From assembly GCA_014650475.1 (NCBI GenBank), contig BMVA01000002.1, positions 186,001 to 250,000 on the forward strand: a stretch of DNA of 64,000 bases, written 5' to 3'. A program made the position numbers and the translations under genes. The stretch is from Streptomyces albogriseolus. GTDB taxonomy: Bacteria > Actinomycetota > Actinomycetes > Streptomycetales > Streptomycetaceae. Shown piece after piece: positions 27,238 through 35,879 of the stretch; position 1 is the first letter of the stretch, and every line of letters begins with the position of its first letter. The notes beneath the pieces are model-generated. The model had not been told where the DNA came from and ran no database searches. It saw only the letters and a program-made list of their open reading frames with translations.

Positions 27238-28389
27238 TCACCGGGTGCGCGGCCAGAGCTCCGGATCGGGCCGGAAGCGGATGCGCAGCTCGCCCTCACG
27301 CAGGGCGGCGCCGTCGACGGTGCAGCGGCGCAGCGCGGAGGGCAGCGGGACGACACGGCGGAACGGCCCGGCGGTGACGGTCAGTTCGTCGCCGCGGCGG
27401 ACGAGGTCGAGGGTCTCGCGGCGGGCGCCGGGCAGGGGGAGGTGCCAGACCAGGACGCCGTCCTCGGCGATCCGGTCGGCGAGCGGCCACCGGACCGGGC
27501 CGGTGGCCGCGGGGGCGGCGGGCACCGCGAGGGCGGCGAGGTCGTCGGCGCCGCGGGGGTCGCGGCCGAGGTGGGCGACGGGGTGCACGGGGTGCTCCGC
27601 ACGCCACTCGTCGAGCGCCTTGCGCTGCTGGGCGACGGGCCCGGCGAGCCAGTCGGCCGCCTCGTTCTCCGGCAGCACCCGGTTGGCGACGACCGTGTCC
27701 AGGCGCAGCCCGCGCAGGGCGACGCCGAGGGCGGCGGTGCGCAGGGCGTCGGCGCCGGCGGGTCCCGGTTCGGCGACCAGGCGTACGGCGGTGCCGCGGT
27801 CGGCGAGGAGGGCCTCGACGGCGGCGAGCTGGAGGTCGAGGCGGGCGGCCGTCTCGTAGATCCACTCCGCGGGCATCGGGACGCCCGCGAGCCGTCCGAG
27901 CACCGGGCGCAGCGCGCGGGCGGCCTGCCGCTCGGGCGGCAGCAGGCGGCGCAGGACGCGGCGCAGTTCCTCGGGCAGGGCGAGGAGGGCGAGCGCGCGC
28001 GGGGCGGCGGGAAGGTCGACGACGAGGAGGTCGTGGTCGTCCTCGGAGGCGGCGGCGTCCCGCAGGGCGCGCAGCACGGCGAGTTCCTCGGCGCCGGGAA
28101 GGGGGCCGGTCTCCTCGGGCGCCAGACGGGAGGCGCCGAGCAGGTCGAGCGCACCGCCCGCGCGCTCCTGCAGCGCGGCGAGGTCGGCGCGGAACCCCGC
28201 GTCGGGATCGACCCGCCGCACGGTGAGCCCGGGCACGTCCGCGTCCCCGAGCACCGGCCCCAGGGTGTCCCCCGGATCGGTGCCCACCAGCAGCGTGCGG
28301 GCGCCCTCGCGGGCGGCGGCGAACGCGGTGGCGGCCGCGACAGTGGTACGGCCGCTGCCACCGGGGCCCGTGATCAGGAGGGTACGCAT
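27238..28389 (-). CDS. ArsA-like ATPase with degenerate Walker A
   Basis: This 383-residue protein has the ArsA/GET3/ParA deviant-Walker fold: TGPGGSGRTTVAAA at residues 7-20, LLVGTDPGDTLG, and DLLVVDLPAAPRALALLALP as the Walker B/switch region. A C-terminal beta-rich domain (GVLVWHLPLPGARRETLDL) resembles the small HSP20-like domain of ArsA-type proteins. The usual GKGGVGKT is changed: the signature Lys is Pro and the phosphate-binding Lys is Arg. Nucleotide hydrolysis may be weak or absent. It is encoded beside a START-like protein, a pairing also conserved in mycobacteria. Function is unknown. Confidence 0.8.
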   Translation of the reverse strand: MRTLLITGPGGSGRTTVAAATAFAAAREGARTLLVGTDPGDTLGPVLGDADVPGLTVRRVDPDAGFRADLAALQERAGGALDLLGASRLAPEETGPLPGAEELAVLRALRDAAASEDDHDLLVVDLPAAPRALALLALPEELRRVLRRLLPPERQAARALRPVLGRLAGVPMPAEWIYETAARLDLQLAAVEALLADRGTAVRLVAEPGPAGADALRTAALGVALRGLRLDTVVANRVLPENEAADWLAGPVAQQRKALDEWRAEHPVHPVAHLGRDPRGADDLAALAVPAAPAATGPVRWPLADRIAEDGVLVWHLPLPGARRETLDLVRRGDELTVTAGPFRRVVPLPSALRRCTVDGAALREGELRIRFRPDPELWPRTR

Positions 28390-28471
28390 GAGGCTGAACG
28401 CTACCGGCCGCCCAGGCGCCCCGTATGCGCCCGCACCGGGGCGTGGCCGCGGAGGCGGGCGCCGGACGTGA

Positions 28472-28915
28472 CTACTTGCCGCCCGACTCCACGCGCTTCT
28501 TCAGGCCCGCCAGTGCGCGGTCGATGATGACCTTCTCCGCCTTGCGCTTGATCATGCCGAGCATCGGGATCTTGACGTCGACGGTCAGGCGGTAGGTGAC
28601 CTCGGTGGTGTCCGCGCCGACGGGGGTGAGGACGTAGGAGCCGTCCAGGGAGCGGAGCATCTGGGACTTCACCAGGGTCCAGGACACCTCGTGCGGGCCG
28701 CTCCAGGTGTACGCCAGGGTCTGGTCGTCCTTGATCGCGCCGGCGTCCATGACCAGGCGCACCTGCTCGGCGCGGCCCTCGGCGTCGGTCCCGAGGACCT
28801 CCGCCTCCTTCACCTCTCCCGTCCACTCGGGGTAGCGGGCGAAGTCGGCGATCACCCCCATCACGTCGGCCGGTGCCGCCTCGATGGTGATGCTCGAGCT
28901 GGTGTGTTCCGCCAT
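28472..28915 (-). CDS. SRPBCC (START/Bet v1-like) family protein
   Basis: This 147-residue protein has the polyketide cyclase/SRPBCC fold: SSSITIEAAPADVMGVIADF, YPEWTGEVKEAEVL, TWSGPHEVSWTLV and a long C-terminal helix (KVIIDRALAGLKKRVES). The fold forms a hydrophobic cavity that binds lipids or other apolar ligands. It is 82 bases upstream of the ArsA-like gene on the same strand and probably in one operon. The ligand is unknown; conserved pairing with an ArsA-like ATPase suggests a shared, perhaps membrane-lipid or protein-targeting, task. Confidence 0.85.
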   Translation of the reverse strand: MAEHTSSSITIEAAPADVMGVIADFARYPEWTGEVKEAEVLGTDAEGRAEQVRLVMDAGAIKDDQTLAYTWSGPHEVSWTLVKSQMLRSLDGSYVLTPVGADTTEVTYRLTVDVKIPMLGMIKRKAEKVIIDRALAGLKKRVESGGK

Positions 28916-29057
28916 CGCCGTGGCTCCTCCAGATGCGGGCCGGTAGGTCGTCCTCGCCGTGCGTGGGCCGGACAGCGCACGCACGTGCAGCGGAAGGCTA
29001 CCGCGCACCGTCGGTGCCGAGATCACCCGACCTGGGGCGTCGGCGCCCGGGGGCGTC

Positions 29058-29855
29058 TCAGAACTCCAGCGCCCAGGGCCGGCCGGTGCTCGCGAAGTGC
29101 CCCACGTTGACGCATTCGGTGGCGCCGATCCGCATCCGCCGCACCAGCGGCTGGTGGACGTGGCCGAACAGCGAGTAGCGGGGCCGGGTCCGGCGTATCG
29201 CGTCCAGCAGCGCCGTGCTGCCCCGTTCGAAGCGGCGGGCGACGGTGTCGTAGACCAGCTCGGGGACCTCCGGAGGGATGTGCGTGCACAGCACGTCGAC
29301 CTCGCCGACCGCCTCGATCTTCGCCGCGTACTCCTCTTCGTCGATCTCGTACGGCGTGCGCATCGGGGTGCGCAGGCCGCCGCCGACGAAGCCGAAGGTC
29401 CAGCCGCCGATCTCCACCCGCTGCCCGTCGAGCACGGTGGTGCCGGGCCCGGCGTACTCCCGCCACAGGGGCGGCACGTCGACGTTGCCGTAGGTGGCGT
29501 ACGTAGGAGTGGGGAAGGCGGAGAACAGCTCCGCGTACTGTTTCCGCACCGCCGTCTCGATCGCCGTCGCGCGGTCGACGCCGATGCCGGCCCACAGCCC
29601 GCGCTGGAAGTCCCGCGCCTCCTCGAAGCGGCGGGCGGTGCGCAGCTCCACGATGCGGTGGGCGTTCTCCGTGCCGAACAGGTCGGGGAAGATGCCGCGG
29701 GAGTGGTCGGCGTAGTCGAGGAACAGCACCAGGTCACCGAGGCAGACGAGGGCGTCGGCGCCCTCCTTGGCGCGGGCGAGGCCGGCCGCGTTGCCGTGAA
29801 CGTCGCTGACCACGTGGACGCGGGTGCGCGGGCCGCCGCCGGGTGAGGATGCCAT
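29058..29855 (-). CDS. Calcineurin-like metallophosphoesterase
   Basis: This 265-residue protein has the dimetal phosphoesterase motifs HVVSDVHGN, LVCLGDLV, YGNVD, LCTHIPPE and the terminal FGHVHQPLV. The third motif is GNVD rather than GN(H/C)(D/E), so the catalytic His/Asn site deviates. The large insert (about residues 45-110, ARRFEEARDFQRGLWAGI) suggests its own substrate pocket. No signal peptide is seen. The ATG at 29855 starts before the first motif. It diverges from the acyl-CoA ligase gene across a 297-base gap in which I recognise no other feature. Confidence 0.85.
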   Translation of the reverse strand: MASSPGGGPRTRVHVVSDVHGNAAGLARAKEGADALVCLGDLVLFLDYADHSRGIFPDLFGTENAHRIVELRTARRFEEARDFQRGLWAGIGVDRATAIETAVRKQYAELFSAFPTPTYATYGNVDVPPLWREYAGPGTTVLDGQRVEIGGWTFGFVGGGLRTPMRTPYEIDEEEYAAKIEAVGEVDVLCTHIPPEVPELVYDTVARRFERGSTALLDAIRRTRPRYSLFGHVHQPLVRRMRIGATECVNVGHFASTGRPWALEF

Positions 29856-30152
29856 GGCGATCAAGCGTAATCGGGCCCGGCGCACGGGAACAATGGCGGC
29901 CCTACCTGCGGTTACTGGCTCGCTGGTTCCGCTGTGGACTACTGTGCGCAATGAAACACCAACCTGTGTGACGCAGCGAACATCTGGCAGGGCCCCCCTG
30001 TCGTGACAGCCATACCGGCGGGTAACGTCCGGGCAGTCCAGTCGTGCTCGGGATTTCAACCAGTGAATTTCGCGAGCACCCGCCCGAGCCTTGGACCGCA
30101 CCGTCGCATCGCACAACGTCGTGGCGCCGGCGCCCTAAGAGGAGCAGCAGTC

Positions 30153-31949
30153 TTGCGCGAGTTCAGCCTTCCGGCCCTGTACGAGGTCCCCGCGGACGGC
30201 AATCTGACCGACATCGTCCGCAGAAACGCCGCGCAGCATCCCGATGTCGCCGTCATGGCCCGCAAGGCCGGCGGGACGTGGCAGGACGTGACGGCCACCA
30301 CCTTCCTCGCGGAGGTGCGGGCCGCCGCCAAGGGTCTGATCGCGGCGGGCGTGCAGCCCGGCGACCGGGTCGGCCTGATGTCCCGCACCCGCTACGAGTG
30401 GACGCTGCTCGACTTCGCGATCTGGAGCGCCGGCGCGATCACCGTGCCGGTGTACGAGACCAGTTCGGCGGAGCAGGTGGCGTGGATCCTCGGCGACTCC
30501 GGCGCCACCGCCTGCCTGGTGGAGCTCGACGCCCACGCGGCGACCGTGGAGTCCGTGCGCGACCGGCTGCCCGCGCTGAAGAACGTCTGGCAGATCGAGG
30601 ACGGCGGCCTGGACGAGCTGGGCCGCCTCGGCGCGGACGTCGGCGACGAGACGGTCGAGGAGCGCTCCTCGGTCGCCAAGGCCGACGACCCGGCGACCAT
30701 CGTCTACACCTCCGGCACCACCGGCCGCCCCAAGGGCTGCGTGCTCACCCACCGCAGCTTCTTCGCCGAGTGCGGCAACATCGTGGAGCGGCTGCGTCCG
30801 CTGTTCCGCACCGGCGAGTGCTCGGTGCTGCTGTTCCTGCCGCTCGCCCACGTCTTCGGCCGGCTGGTGCAGATCGCGCCGATGATGGCGCCGATCAAGC
30901 TGGGCTGCGTCCCCGACATCAAGAACCTCACCGACGAGCTGGCCGCGTTCCGCCCGACGCTGATCCTCGGTGTGCCGCGGGTCTTCGAGAAGGTCTACAA
31001 CTCGGCGCGCGCCAAGGCGCAGGCGGACGGCAAGGGCAAGATCTTCGACAAGGCGGCGGACGCCGCGATCGCCTACAGCCAGGCGCTGGACTCCCCGTCG
31101 GGCCCGTCGTTCGGCCTGAGGGTCAAGCACAAGGTCTTCGACAAGCTGGTCTACGGCAAGCTCCGCGCGGTGCTGGGCGGCCGCGGCGAGTACGCCATCT
31201 CCGGCGGCGCCCCGCTCGGCGAGCGGCTGGGTCACTTCTTCCGCGGCATCGGCTTCAGCGTGCTGGAGGGCTACGGCCTGACCGAGTCCTGCGCGGCCAC
31301 CGCCTTCAACCCGTGGGACCGCCAGAAGATCGGCACGGTCGGCCAGCCGCTGCCCGGCTCGGTGGTGCGCATAGCGGACGACGGCGAGGTGCTGCTGCAC
31401 GGCGAGCACCTGTTCAAGGAGTACTGGAACAACCCCGGCGCGACCGCCGAGGCGCTGGCCGACGGCTGGTTCCACACCGGGGACATCGGCACCCTGGACG
31501 AGGACGGCTACCTGCGGATCACCGGCCGGAAGAAGGAGATCCTGGTGACGGCCGGCGGGAAGAACGTCGCCCCGGCGGTCATCGAGGACCGCATCCGGGC
31601 GCACGCGCTGGTCGCGGAGTGCATGGTGGTCGGCGACGGGCGGCCGTTCGTGGGCGCGCTCATCACCGTCGACGAGGAGTTCCTGGCCCGCTGGTGCGCC
31701 GAGCACGGCAAGCCGGAGGGGTCGACGGCGGCGTCGCTGTGCGAGGACCCGGATCTGCTGGCGGCGATTCAGCAGGCCGTGGACGACGGGAACGCGGCGG
31801 TGTCGAAGGCGGAGTCGGTGCGGAAGTTCCGGATTCTTCCGGCGCAGTTCACGGAGGAGTCGGGGCATCTGACGCCTTCGCTGAAGCTGAAGCGGAACGT
31901 CGTGGCGAAGGACTACGCCCACGAGATCGAGGCGATCTACGCCAAGTAG
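30153..31949 (+). CDS. Long-chain fatty acid-CoA ligase (AMP-binding)
   Basis: This 598-residue enzyme activates fatty acids with ATP and CoA through an acyl-adenylate. It has the AMP-binding motifs VYTSGTTGRPKGCVLTH, VLEGYGLTESCA, WFHTGDIGTLDEDGY and GRKKEILVTAGGKNVAP, with the C-terminal Lys in LTPSLKLKRN. It resembles mycobacterial FadD15, which has an equivalent position beside a PimB-like gene. The start is TTG at 30153, eight bases after a GGAG at 30141-30144; the longer frame upstream lacks conserved sequence. A strong bidirectional terminator follows. Confidence 0.93.
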   Translation: MREFSLPALYEVPADGNLTDIVRRNAAQHPDVAVMARKAGGTWQDVTATTFLAEVRAAAKGLIAAGVQPGDRVGLMSRTRYEWTLLDFAIWSAGAITVPVYETSSAEQVAWILGDSGATACLVELDAHAATVESVRDRLPALKNVWQIEDGGLDELGRLGADVGDETVEERSSVAKADDPATIVYTSGTTGRPKGCVLTHRSFFAECGNIVERLRPLFRTGECSVLLFLPLAHVFGRLVQIAPMMAPIKLGCVPDIKNLTDELAAFRPTLILGVPRVFEKVYNSARAKAQADGKGKIFDKAADAAIAYSQALDSPSGPSFGLRVKHKVFDKLVYGKLRAVLGGRGEYAISGGAPLGERLGHFFRGIGFSVLEGYGLTESCAATAFNPWDRQKIGTVGQPLPGSVVRIADDGEVLLHGEHLFKEYWNNPGATAEALADGWFHTGDIGTLDEDGYLRITGRKKEILVTAGGKNVAPAVIEDRIRAHALVAECMVVGDGRPFVGALITVDEEFLARWCAEHGKPEGSTAASLCEDPDLLAAIQQAVDDGNAAVSKAESVRKFRILPAQFTEESGHLTPSLKLKRNVVAKDYAHEIEAIYAK

Positions 31950-32003
31950 CGCCGACTGGGGTGGGGTGCTCGCCGTTGGCGGGTGCCGCGCCGTGGGGGT
32001 CGT

Positions 32004-32026
32004 TCGCGCAGTTCCCCGCGCCCCTT
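32004..32026 (-). repeat. Dispersed GC-rich element, copy 1
   Basis: Read on the minus strand this is AAGGGGCGCGGGGAACTGCG followed by CGA. The same element is found in this window near 34588, 53886 and 56665. It lies between two convergent genes, next to their terminator. Confidence 0.7.
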
Positions 32027-32035
32027 GCAAACGAG

Positions 32036-32060
32036 AAGCCGCCCTCTTCGAGGGCGGCTT
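32036..32060. terminator. Bidirectional terminator between acyl-CoA ligase and glycosyltransferase
   Basis: AAGCCGCCCTC (32036-32046) and GAGGGCGGCTT (32050-32060) form a perfect 11-base stem with a TTC loop. TTT follows on the plus strand. It serves both convergent genes. Confidence 0.85.
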
Positions 32061-32065
32061 TCGCG

Positions 32066-33208
32066 TTACAGCAGGGTTTTCAACTCGTCGGCGAGGAGGT
32101 CCCAGCGCCATTTCTCCTCGACCCATTCCCGGCCTCGGCGGCCCATGCTGCGGCGCAGTTCCTCGTCGGACAGGAGGGCGATGACGCGTTCCGCCGTCTC
32201 GGCGGGCGCGTCGCCGCGGACGACCCAGCCCGTTTCGCCGTCGAGGACGGCGTCCGGGGCGCCGCCGGAGTCGCCGGCGACGACGGGGAGGCCGGTCGCG
32301 GAGGCCTCCAGGTAGACGATGCCGAGGCCCTCCACGTCCAGGCCGCCGCGCCGGGTCCGGCAGGGCATCGCGAAGACGTCGCCTGCGCCGTAGTGGGCGG
32401 GCAGCTCGGACCAGGGGACGGCGCCGGTGAAGCGCACGGAGGCGGCGACGCCGGTGTCGGCGGCGAGGCGGCGCAGGTCCTTCTCGTAGGGGCCGCCGCC
32501 GACGATCAGCAGGACGGCGTCCGGCTCGGCGGCGAGGATCGCGGGCATGGCGCGGATCAGCGTGTCCTGGCCCTTGCGCGGCACGAGCCGCGAGACGCAC
32601 ACGACCACCGGGCGGTCGGTCAGCCCGAGCCGGGCGCGCACCTCGTCGCCGCCGGAGCCGGGGTGGAAGGTCTTCTCGTCGACCCCGGGCGGCAGCCGCA
32701 CCATGCGGGCGGCGGCCTCGGGGGTGAGGGCGCGGGCGATCCGGGAGCGGGTGTACTCGCCGAGGTAGGTGATCGTGTCCGTGGACTCCCCGATGCGGCG
32801 CAGCAGCTGCCGTGCGGCGGGCAGCTGGGCCCAGCCGGCCTCGTGGCCGTGGGTGGTGGCCACGATCCGCTCGGCCCCCGCGCGGCGCAGCGCCGGCGCC
32901 ATCAGGCCGAGCGGGGCCGCCGCCCCGAACCACACCGAGGTGCAGCCGTGCTCGCGCAGCAGGCCCACGGCCCGCCGGGTGGCGGCCGGGGTGGGCAGCA
33001 GCATCGTCGTACGGTCGCGGACGACGGTGAACGGCTGCTCGGCGTCGAAGGCGGCGGTCGCCTCGACGCCCTCCCGGGTGCGCTTCCAGGTGGAGGCGTA
33101 GACGACCACGCGCTCCGGGTCCAGGCGCAGGGCCATGTTGTGCAGGAAGGCCTGGATGCCGCCGGGCCGGGGCGGGAAGTCGTTGGTGACGATCAGGGTC
33201 TTGTGCAT
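32066..33208 (-). CDS. GT4-family glycosyltransferase (PimB-like mannosyltransferase)
   Basis: This 380-residue GT-B glycosyltransferase begins with KTLIVTNDFPPRPGGIQAFL and has the donor-binding SRLVPRKGQDTLIRAMP and the family E-x7-E motif in DVEGLGIVYLEASATGLP. It closely resembles PimB', which adds the second mannose to phosphatidylinositol mannoside at the inner membrane face; the adjacent FadD matches the mycobacterial neighbourhood. A GDP-mannose donor is therefore likely but inferred. It converges on the ligase gene and diverges from a membrane glycosyltransferase. Confidence 0.88.
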   Translation of the reverse strand: MHKTLIVTNDFPPRPGGIQAFLHNMALRLDPERVVVYASTWKRTREGVEATAAFDAEQPFTVVRDRTTMLLPTPAATRRAVGLLREHGCTSVWFGAAAPLGLMAPALRRAGAERIVATTHGHEAGWAQLPAARQLLRRIGESTDTITYLGEYTRSRIARALTPEAAARMVRLPPGVDEKTFHPGSGGDEVRARLGLTDRPVVVCVSRLVPRKGQDTLIRAMPAILAAEPDAVLLIVGGGPYEKDLRRLAADTGVAASVRFTGAVPWSELPAHYGAGDVFAMPCRTRRGGLDVEGLGIVYLEASATGLPVVAGDSGGAPDAVLDGETGWVVRGDAPAETAERVIALLSDEELRRSMGRRGREWVEEKWRWDLLADELKTLL

Positions 33209-33329
33209 CGCCGCCGACCCTACCGAACGGTTGTCGCGCCTCCGCCACGGCGCTGCTCGGTGGCATGCGCACCGGCTTCCGGGACATCATGGCCCCTCAT
33301 CGACCGCACACGCGACGGGCAGGAATCAC

Positions 33330-34565
33330 GTGGAACCGACGGCCGCACGGGGCTCCCTGGCAGGACTGCTGGGGATCTGGGGCGTGACGCGCGCGGCGCT
33401 GCTGCTGTGCGTGCTGAAGGTGGTGGTCTTCCCGGGCCCGGACGTCACCAGCGACGTGTCGGTCATCTACCGGGGCTGGTACGACGTCCTGGTCACCGGA
33501 ACGTTTCCGCAGGACGACGTGACCTGGCAGTACCCGCCCGCCGCGGCCCTGGCGGTGCTCTCCCCCGCCGTCCTGCCGTTCCTGGAGTACGCCACCGCCT
33601 TCTTCGTGCTGGCGTTCGTGGCCGACGCGGTGACGCTGGCGCTGCTGCTGCGCGGGGCGCGCGGCGCGGGCCGGTACCGGCGCGGGGCGTGGCTGTGGGT
33701 GGCGGGCGTGCCGCTGCTCGGTCCCACGGTGTACGCCCGCTACGACGTGATGGTGACCGCGGTGGCGGTGGCCGCGCTGCTGGCGGCCGGCCGGCACCCC
33801 CGGCTGGCGGGCGCGCTGATGGCGTTCGGGGCGCTGCTGAAGGTGTGGCCCGCGCTGCTGCTCCTCGCGGTGCGCAGACGGGCCGCGTGGGTGTCGGCGG
33901 CGGTGACCGGCGTGGTGGTGGCCGGGCTGTTCGCGGTGCTGATGCCGGGCGCGTTCGCGTTCCTGGGCTTCCAGCGGGACCGGGGCACGGAGGTGGAGTC
34001 GCTGGGGGCGCTGGTGTTCCACGTGGCCCGGCACCACGGCTGGGAAGGGGAGGTGCTGCTGAACTACGGCTCGGTGGAGTTCCTCGGGCCGTACGTGAGC
34101 TGGGTGTCCACCGGGGCGCTGTTCCTGACCGGGGCCGCGCTGGCCTGGCTGGTGCTGTGGCGGCTGCTGGCGACCCGGTTCGCGCCGCACACCGCGGCGG
34201 ACGCGGCGTTCACGGCGGTGCTGCTGTTCACGGTCACCAGCAGGGTGATCAGCCCGCAGTACATGGTGTGGCTGGTGGGGACGGCGGCCGTGTGCCTGTG
34301 CTTCCGGGAGAGCCGGATGGGGCGTCCCGCGGCGCTGGTGCTGGCCGCGTGCCCGGTGACGACGCTGGAGTTCCCCGTGTGGTTCGGGAGCGTGGTGGCG
34401 AGCGATGCGCTGGGCATCACGCTGCTGGCGGTCCGCAACGGCCTCTTGGTGGCGGCATCGCTCCTGGCAGCACGCGCCCTGTGGTGCGCGACGGTGCCGG
34501 GCCGGCGGGAGGTTCCCTCGGCTCCGGGCCCGTCGTGGGCGGAACGGACGACGGTGCCGTCGTAG
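33330..34565 (+). CDS. GT87-family integral membrane mannosyltransferase-like protein
   Basis: This 411-residue polytopic protein has about nine to eleven membrane helices and the GT87 (DUF2029) pattern: an early DVSVIYRGWYDVLVTG with the conserved Asp, W-Q-Y-P-P-A-A-A at about residue 68, and RVISPQYMVWL near the C-terminus. GT87 enzymes use polyprenyl-phosphate sugars to extend lipoglycans such as lipomannan on the outer face. The GTG at 33330 follows AGGAA; the longer frame upstream antisense to the glycosyltransferase is spurious. It diverges from the PimB-like gene. Confidence 0.82.
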   Translation: MEPTAARGSLAGLLGIWGVTRAALLLCVLKVVVFPGPDVTSDVSVIYRGWYDVLVTGTFPQDDVTWQYPPAAALAVLSPAVLPFLEYATAFFVLAFVADAVTLALLLRGARGAGRYRRGAWLWVAGVPLLGPTVYARYDVMVTAVAVAALLAAGRHPRLAGALMAFGALLKVWPALLLLAVRRRAAWVSAAVTGVVVAGLFAVLMPGAFAFLGFQRDRGTEVESLGALVFHVARHHGWEGEVLLNYGSVEFLGPYVSWVSTGALFLTGAALAWLVLWRLLATRFAPHTAADAAFTAVLLFTVTSRVISPQYMVWLVGTAAVCLCFRESRMGRPAALVLAACPVTTLEFPVWFGSVVASDALGITLLAVRNGLLVAASLLAARALWCATVPGRREVPSAPGPSWAERTTVPS

Positions 34566-34580
34566 CGCCCCTGACGGAAA

Positions 34581-34618
34581 CGCCCCGAAGGGGCGCGGGG
34601 AACCGCGCGCCCAGCCCA
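34581..34618 (+). repeat. Dispersed GC-rich element, copy 2, with hairpin
   Basis: CGCCCC-GAA-GGGGCG (34581-34595) forms a short hairpin that runs directly into the dispersed element GGGGCGCGGGGAACCGCGCG and then CCCAGCCC. It lies just after the GT87 stop in a convergent gap and may act as its terminator. Confidence 0.65.
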
Positions 34619-34655
34619 GGACGGCCCGCACCCGCCGACGAAACCCCACCCCACG

Positions 34656-35846
34656 TCACCGCAGCGCACCCCGCACGAAGTCCCGCCACTGCAAAGTGAA
34701 CTCCTCCGGCGTCACCCCGAGGACGCGGCTCATCGCGTCCTCGACGGCGCCCTCACGCTCCTCATGCGCCCCCACGGCGCGATAGAACGCCCCCAGCCGC
34801 TCCTCCCCCCACCGGTCCGCGATCATCCGGCACGCCAGCCAGCTCCCCTCGTACGCCCGCGCCAGCCCCTCCGCGTCCCCGGTGAAGCCGAAGTCCTCGT
34901 CCTCGGGGAGCGCGTCGGGCACCTCACCCCGCCCGACGGCGTGCGCGAGCTCCGGCGCGGCCTCGGCGGGGGTGCGGCCCGCGCCCCGGTAGCCGACCCA
35001 GTCGGCGTACCCCTCGGACAGCCACAGCGGGGTCGCGGCGGAGGTGTGGGCGCGCGTGGCGACGTGGGCGGCCTCGTGGGTGAGGACGACCTGCCGCCCG
35101 GAGTCGCCGAGCAGCGCGAAGGCGTCCGGGTTGACGATCACCCGGTCCGCGGGCGCCCGCGGACCGCCTCCGGTCGCCCCGGTGGTGACGGCCGCGATGC
35201 CCCGGTAGGAGGACGGGGGCGAGCCGAGCAGGCCCGCCATGTCCTCCAGGGTCTCCGGGACGAGGACGACGACGCTGCGGGCCCACCGCGGGCCCCAGGC
35301 GTCGGAGACGGCGGGCACCGCGCGGTCGGCGAGCTCGGCGTAGTCGCGCAGGGCCTCCTCGGACCGCCCCACGCCCAGCACCAGGCTGCGCTCGCCGCGT
35401 ACGGCCCGCGCGCGCCCCTGGTCCCAGAGCTGCTGGCTCGACTCCCCGGCCGGGCGGTCGGACTCCACCGACCAGCGGCCGTCGCGGTCCCGGCTGAGGC
35501 TCAGGGTGCGGGCGGTGACGACCGGGGAGCGGTCGTGGCCGTCGACGCGGTAGCTGAGGTCGGCGGCGGCGGTGGCCCGGTCGCCGGTGCGGTCCAGGGC
35601 GGTGAGGCGGTAGGACCAGTCCGCGAGGGGCACCGCGCGCAGGTTGTCGAAGCCGTCGCGGGTGCCGGTGCGGGCGTAGGCGGCGGCGTCACGGTCGAGG
35701 ACGGCCTCGGCGCGCCGGTCGAGCAGGGACTGCACCTCCGCGCGGGCGGTGTCCACGGCGGGCCCGCCGCCGCATCCCACGAGGGCGGCCAGCAGCAGGC
35801 ACAACGCCGCCACCGCCGCCTGCGACACCCGCGTTCGACCGGCCAC
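34656..35846 (-). CDS. Secreted lipoprotein with gluzincin metalloprotease motif
   Basis: A signal peptide ends in the lipobox LAALVGC (Cys at about residue 25), so the 396-residue protein should be a surface lipoprotein. The middle resembles an NTF2/SnoaL-like or immunity-type beta domain (SYRLTALDRTGDRATAAADL). Near residue 253 lies a zinc-binding HEAAH motif (VVLTHEAAHVATRA), and about 20 residues later WLSEGYADWV supplies the third ligand Glu. This is the gluzincin (peptidase MA) pattern. Target proteins are unknown. It is 33 bases downstream of an NlpC/P60 gene on the same strand, suggesting a cell-wall or secretion-stage role. Confidence 0.82.
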   Translation of the reverse strand: MAGRTRVSQAAVAALCLLLAALVGCGGGPAVDTARAEVQSLLDRRAEAVLDRDAAAYARTGTRDGFDNLRAVPLADWSYRLTALDRTGDRATAAADLSYRVDGHDRSPVVTARTLSLSRDRDGRWSVESDRPAGESSQQLWDQGRARAVRGERSLVLGVGRSEEALRDYAELADRAVPAVSDAWGPRWARSVVVLVPETLEDMAGLLGSPPSSYRGIAAVTTGATGGGPRAPADRVIVNPDAFALLGDSGRQVVLTHEAAHVATRAHTSAATPLWLSEGYADWVGYRGAGRTPAEAAPELAHAVGRGEVPDALPEDEDFGFTGDAEGLARAYEGSWLACRMIADRWGEERLGAFYRAVGAHEEREGAVEDAMSRVLGVTPEEFTLQWRDFVRGALR

Positions 35847-35879
35847 CTTTCCGAGGGTACGGGCGCGGGCCCGCGGGAG

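Noticed and set aside
30044-34699. A 1551-codon plus-strand open frame
   Set aside because: It is out of frame with the acyl-CoA ligase, antisense to the PimB-like gene and shows no domain; its composition is shadow-like.
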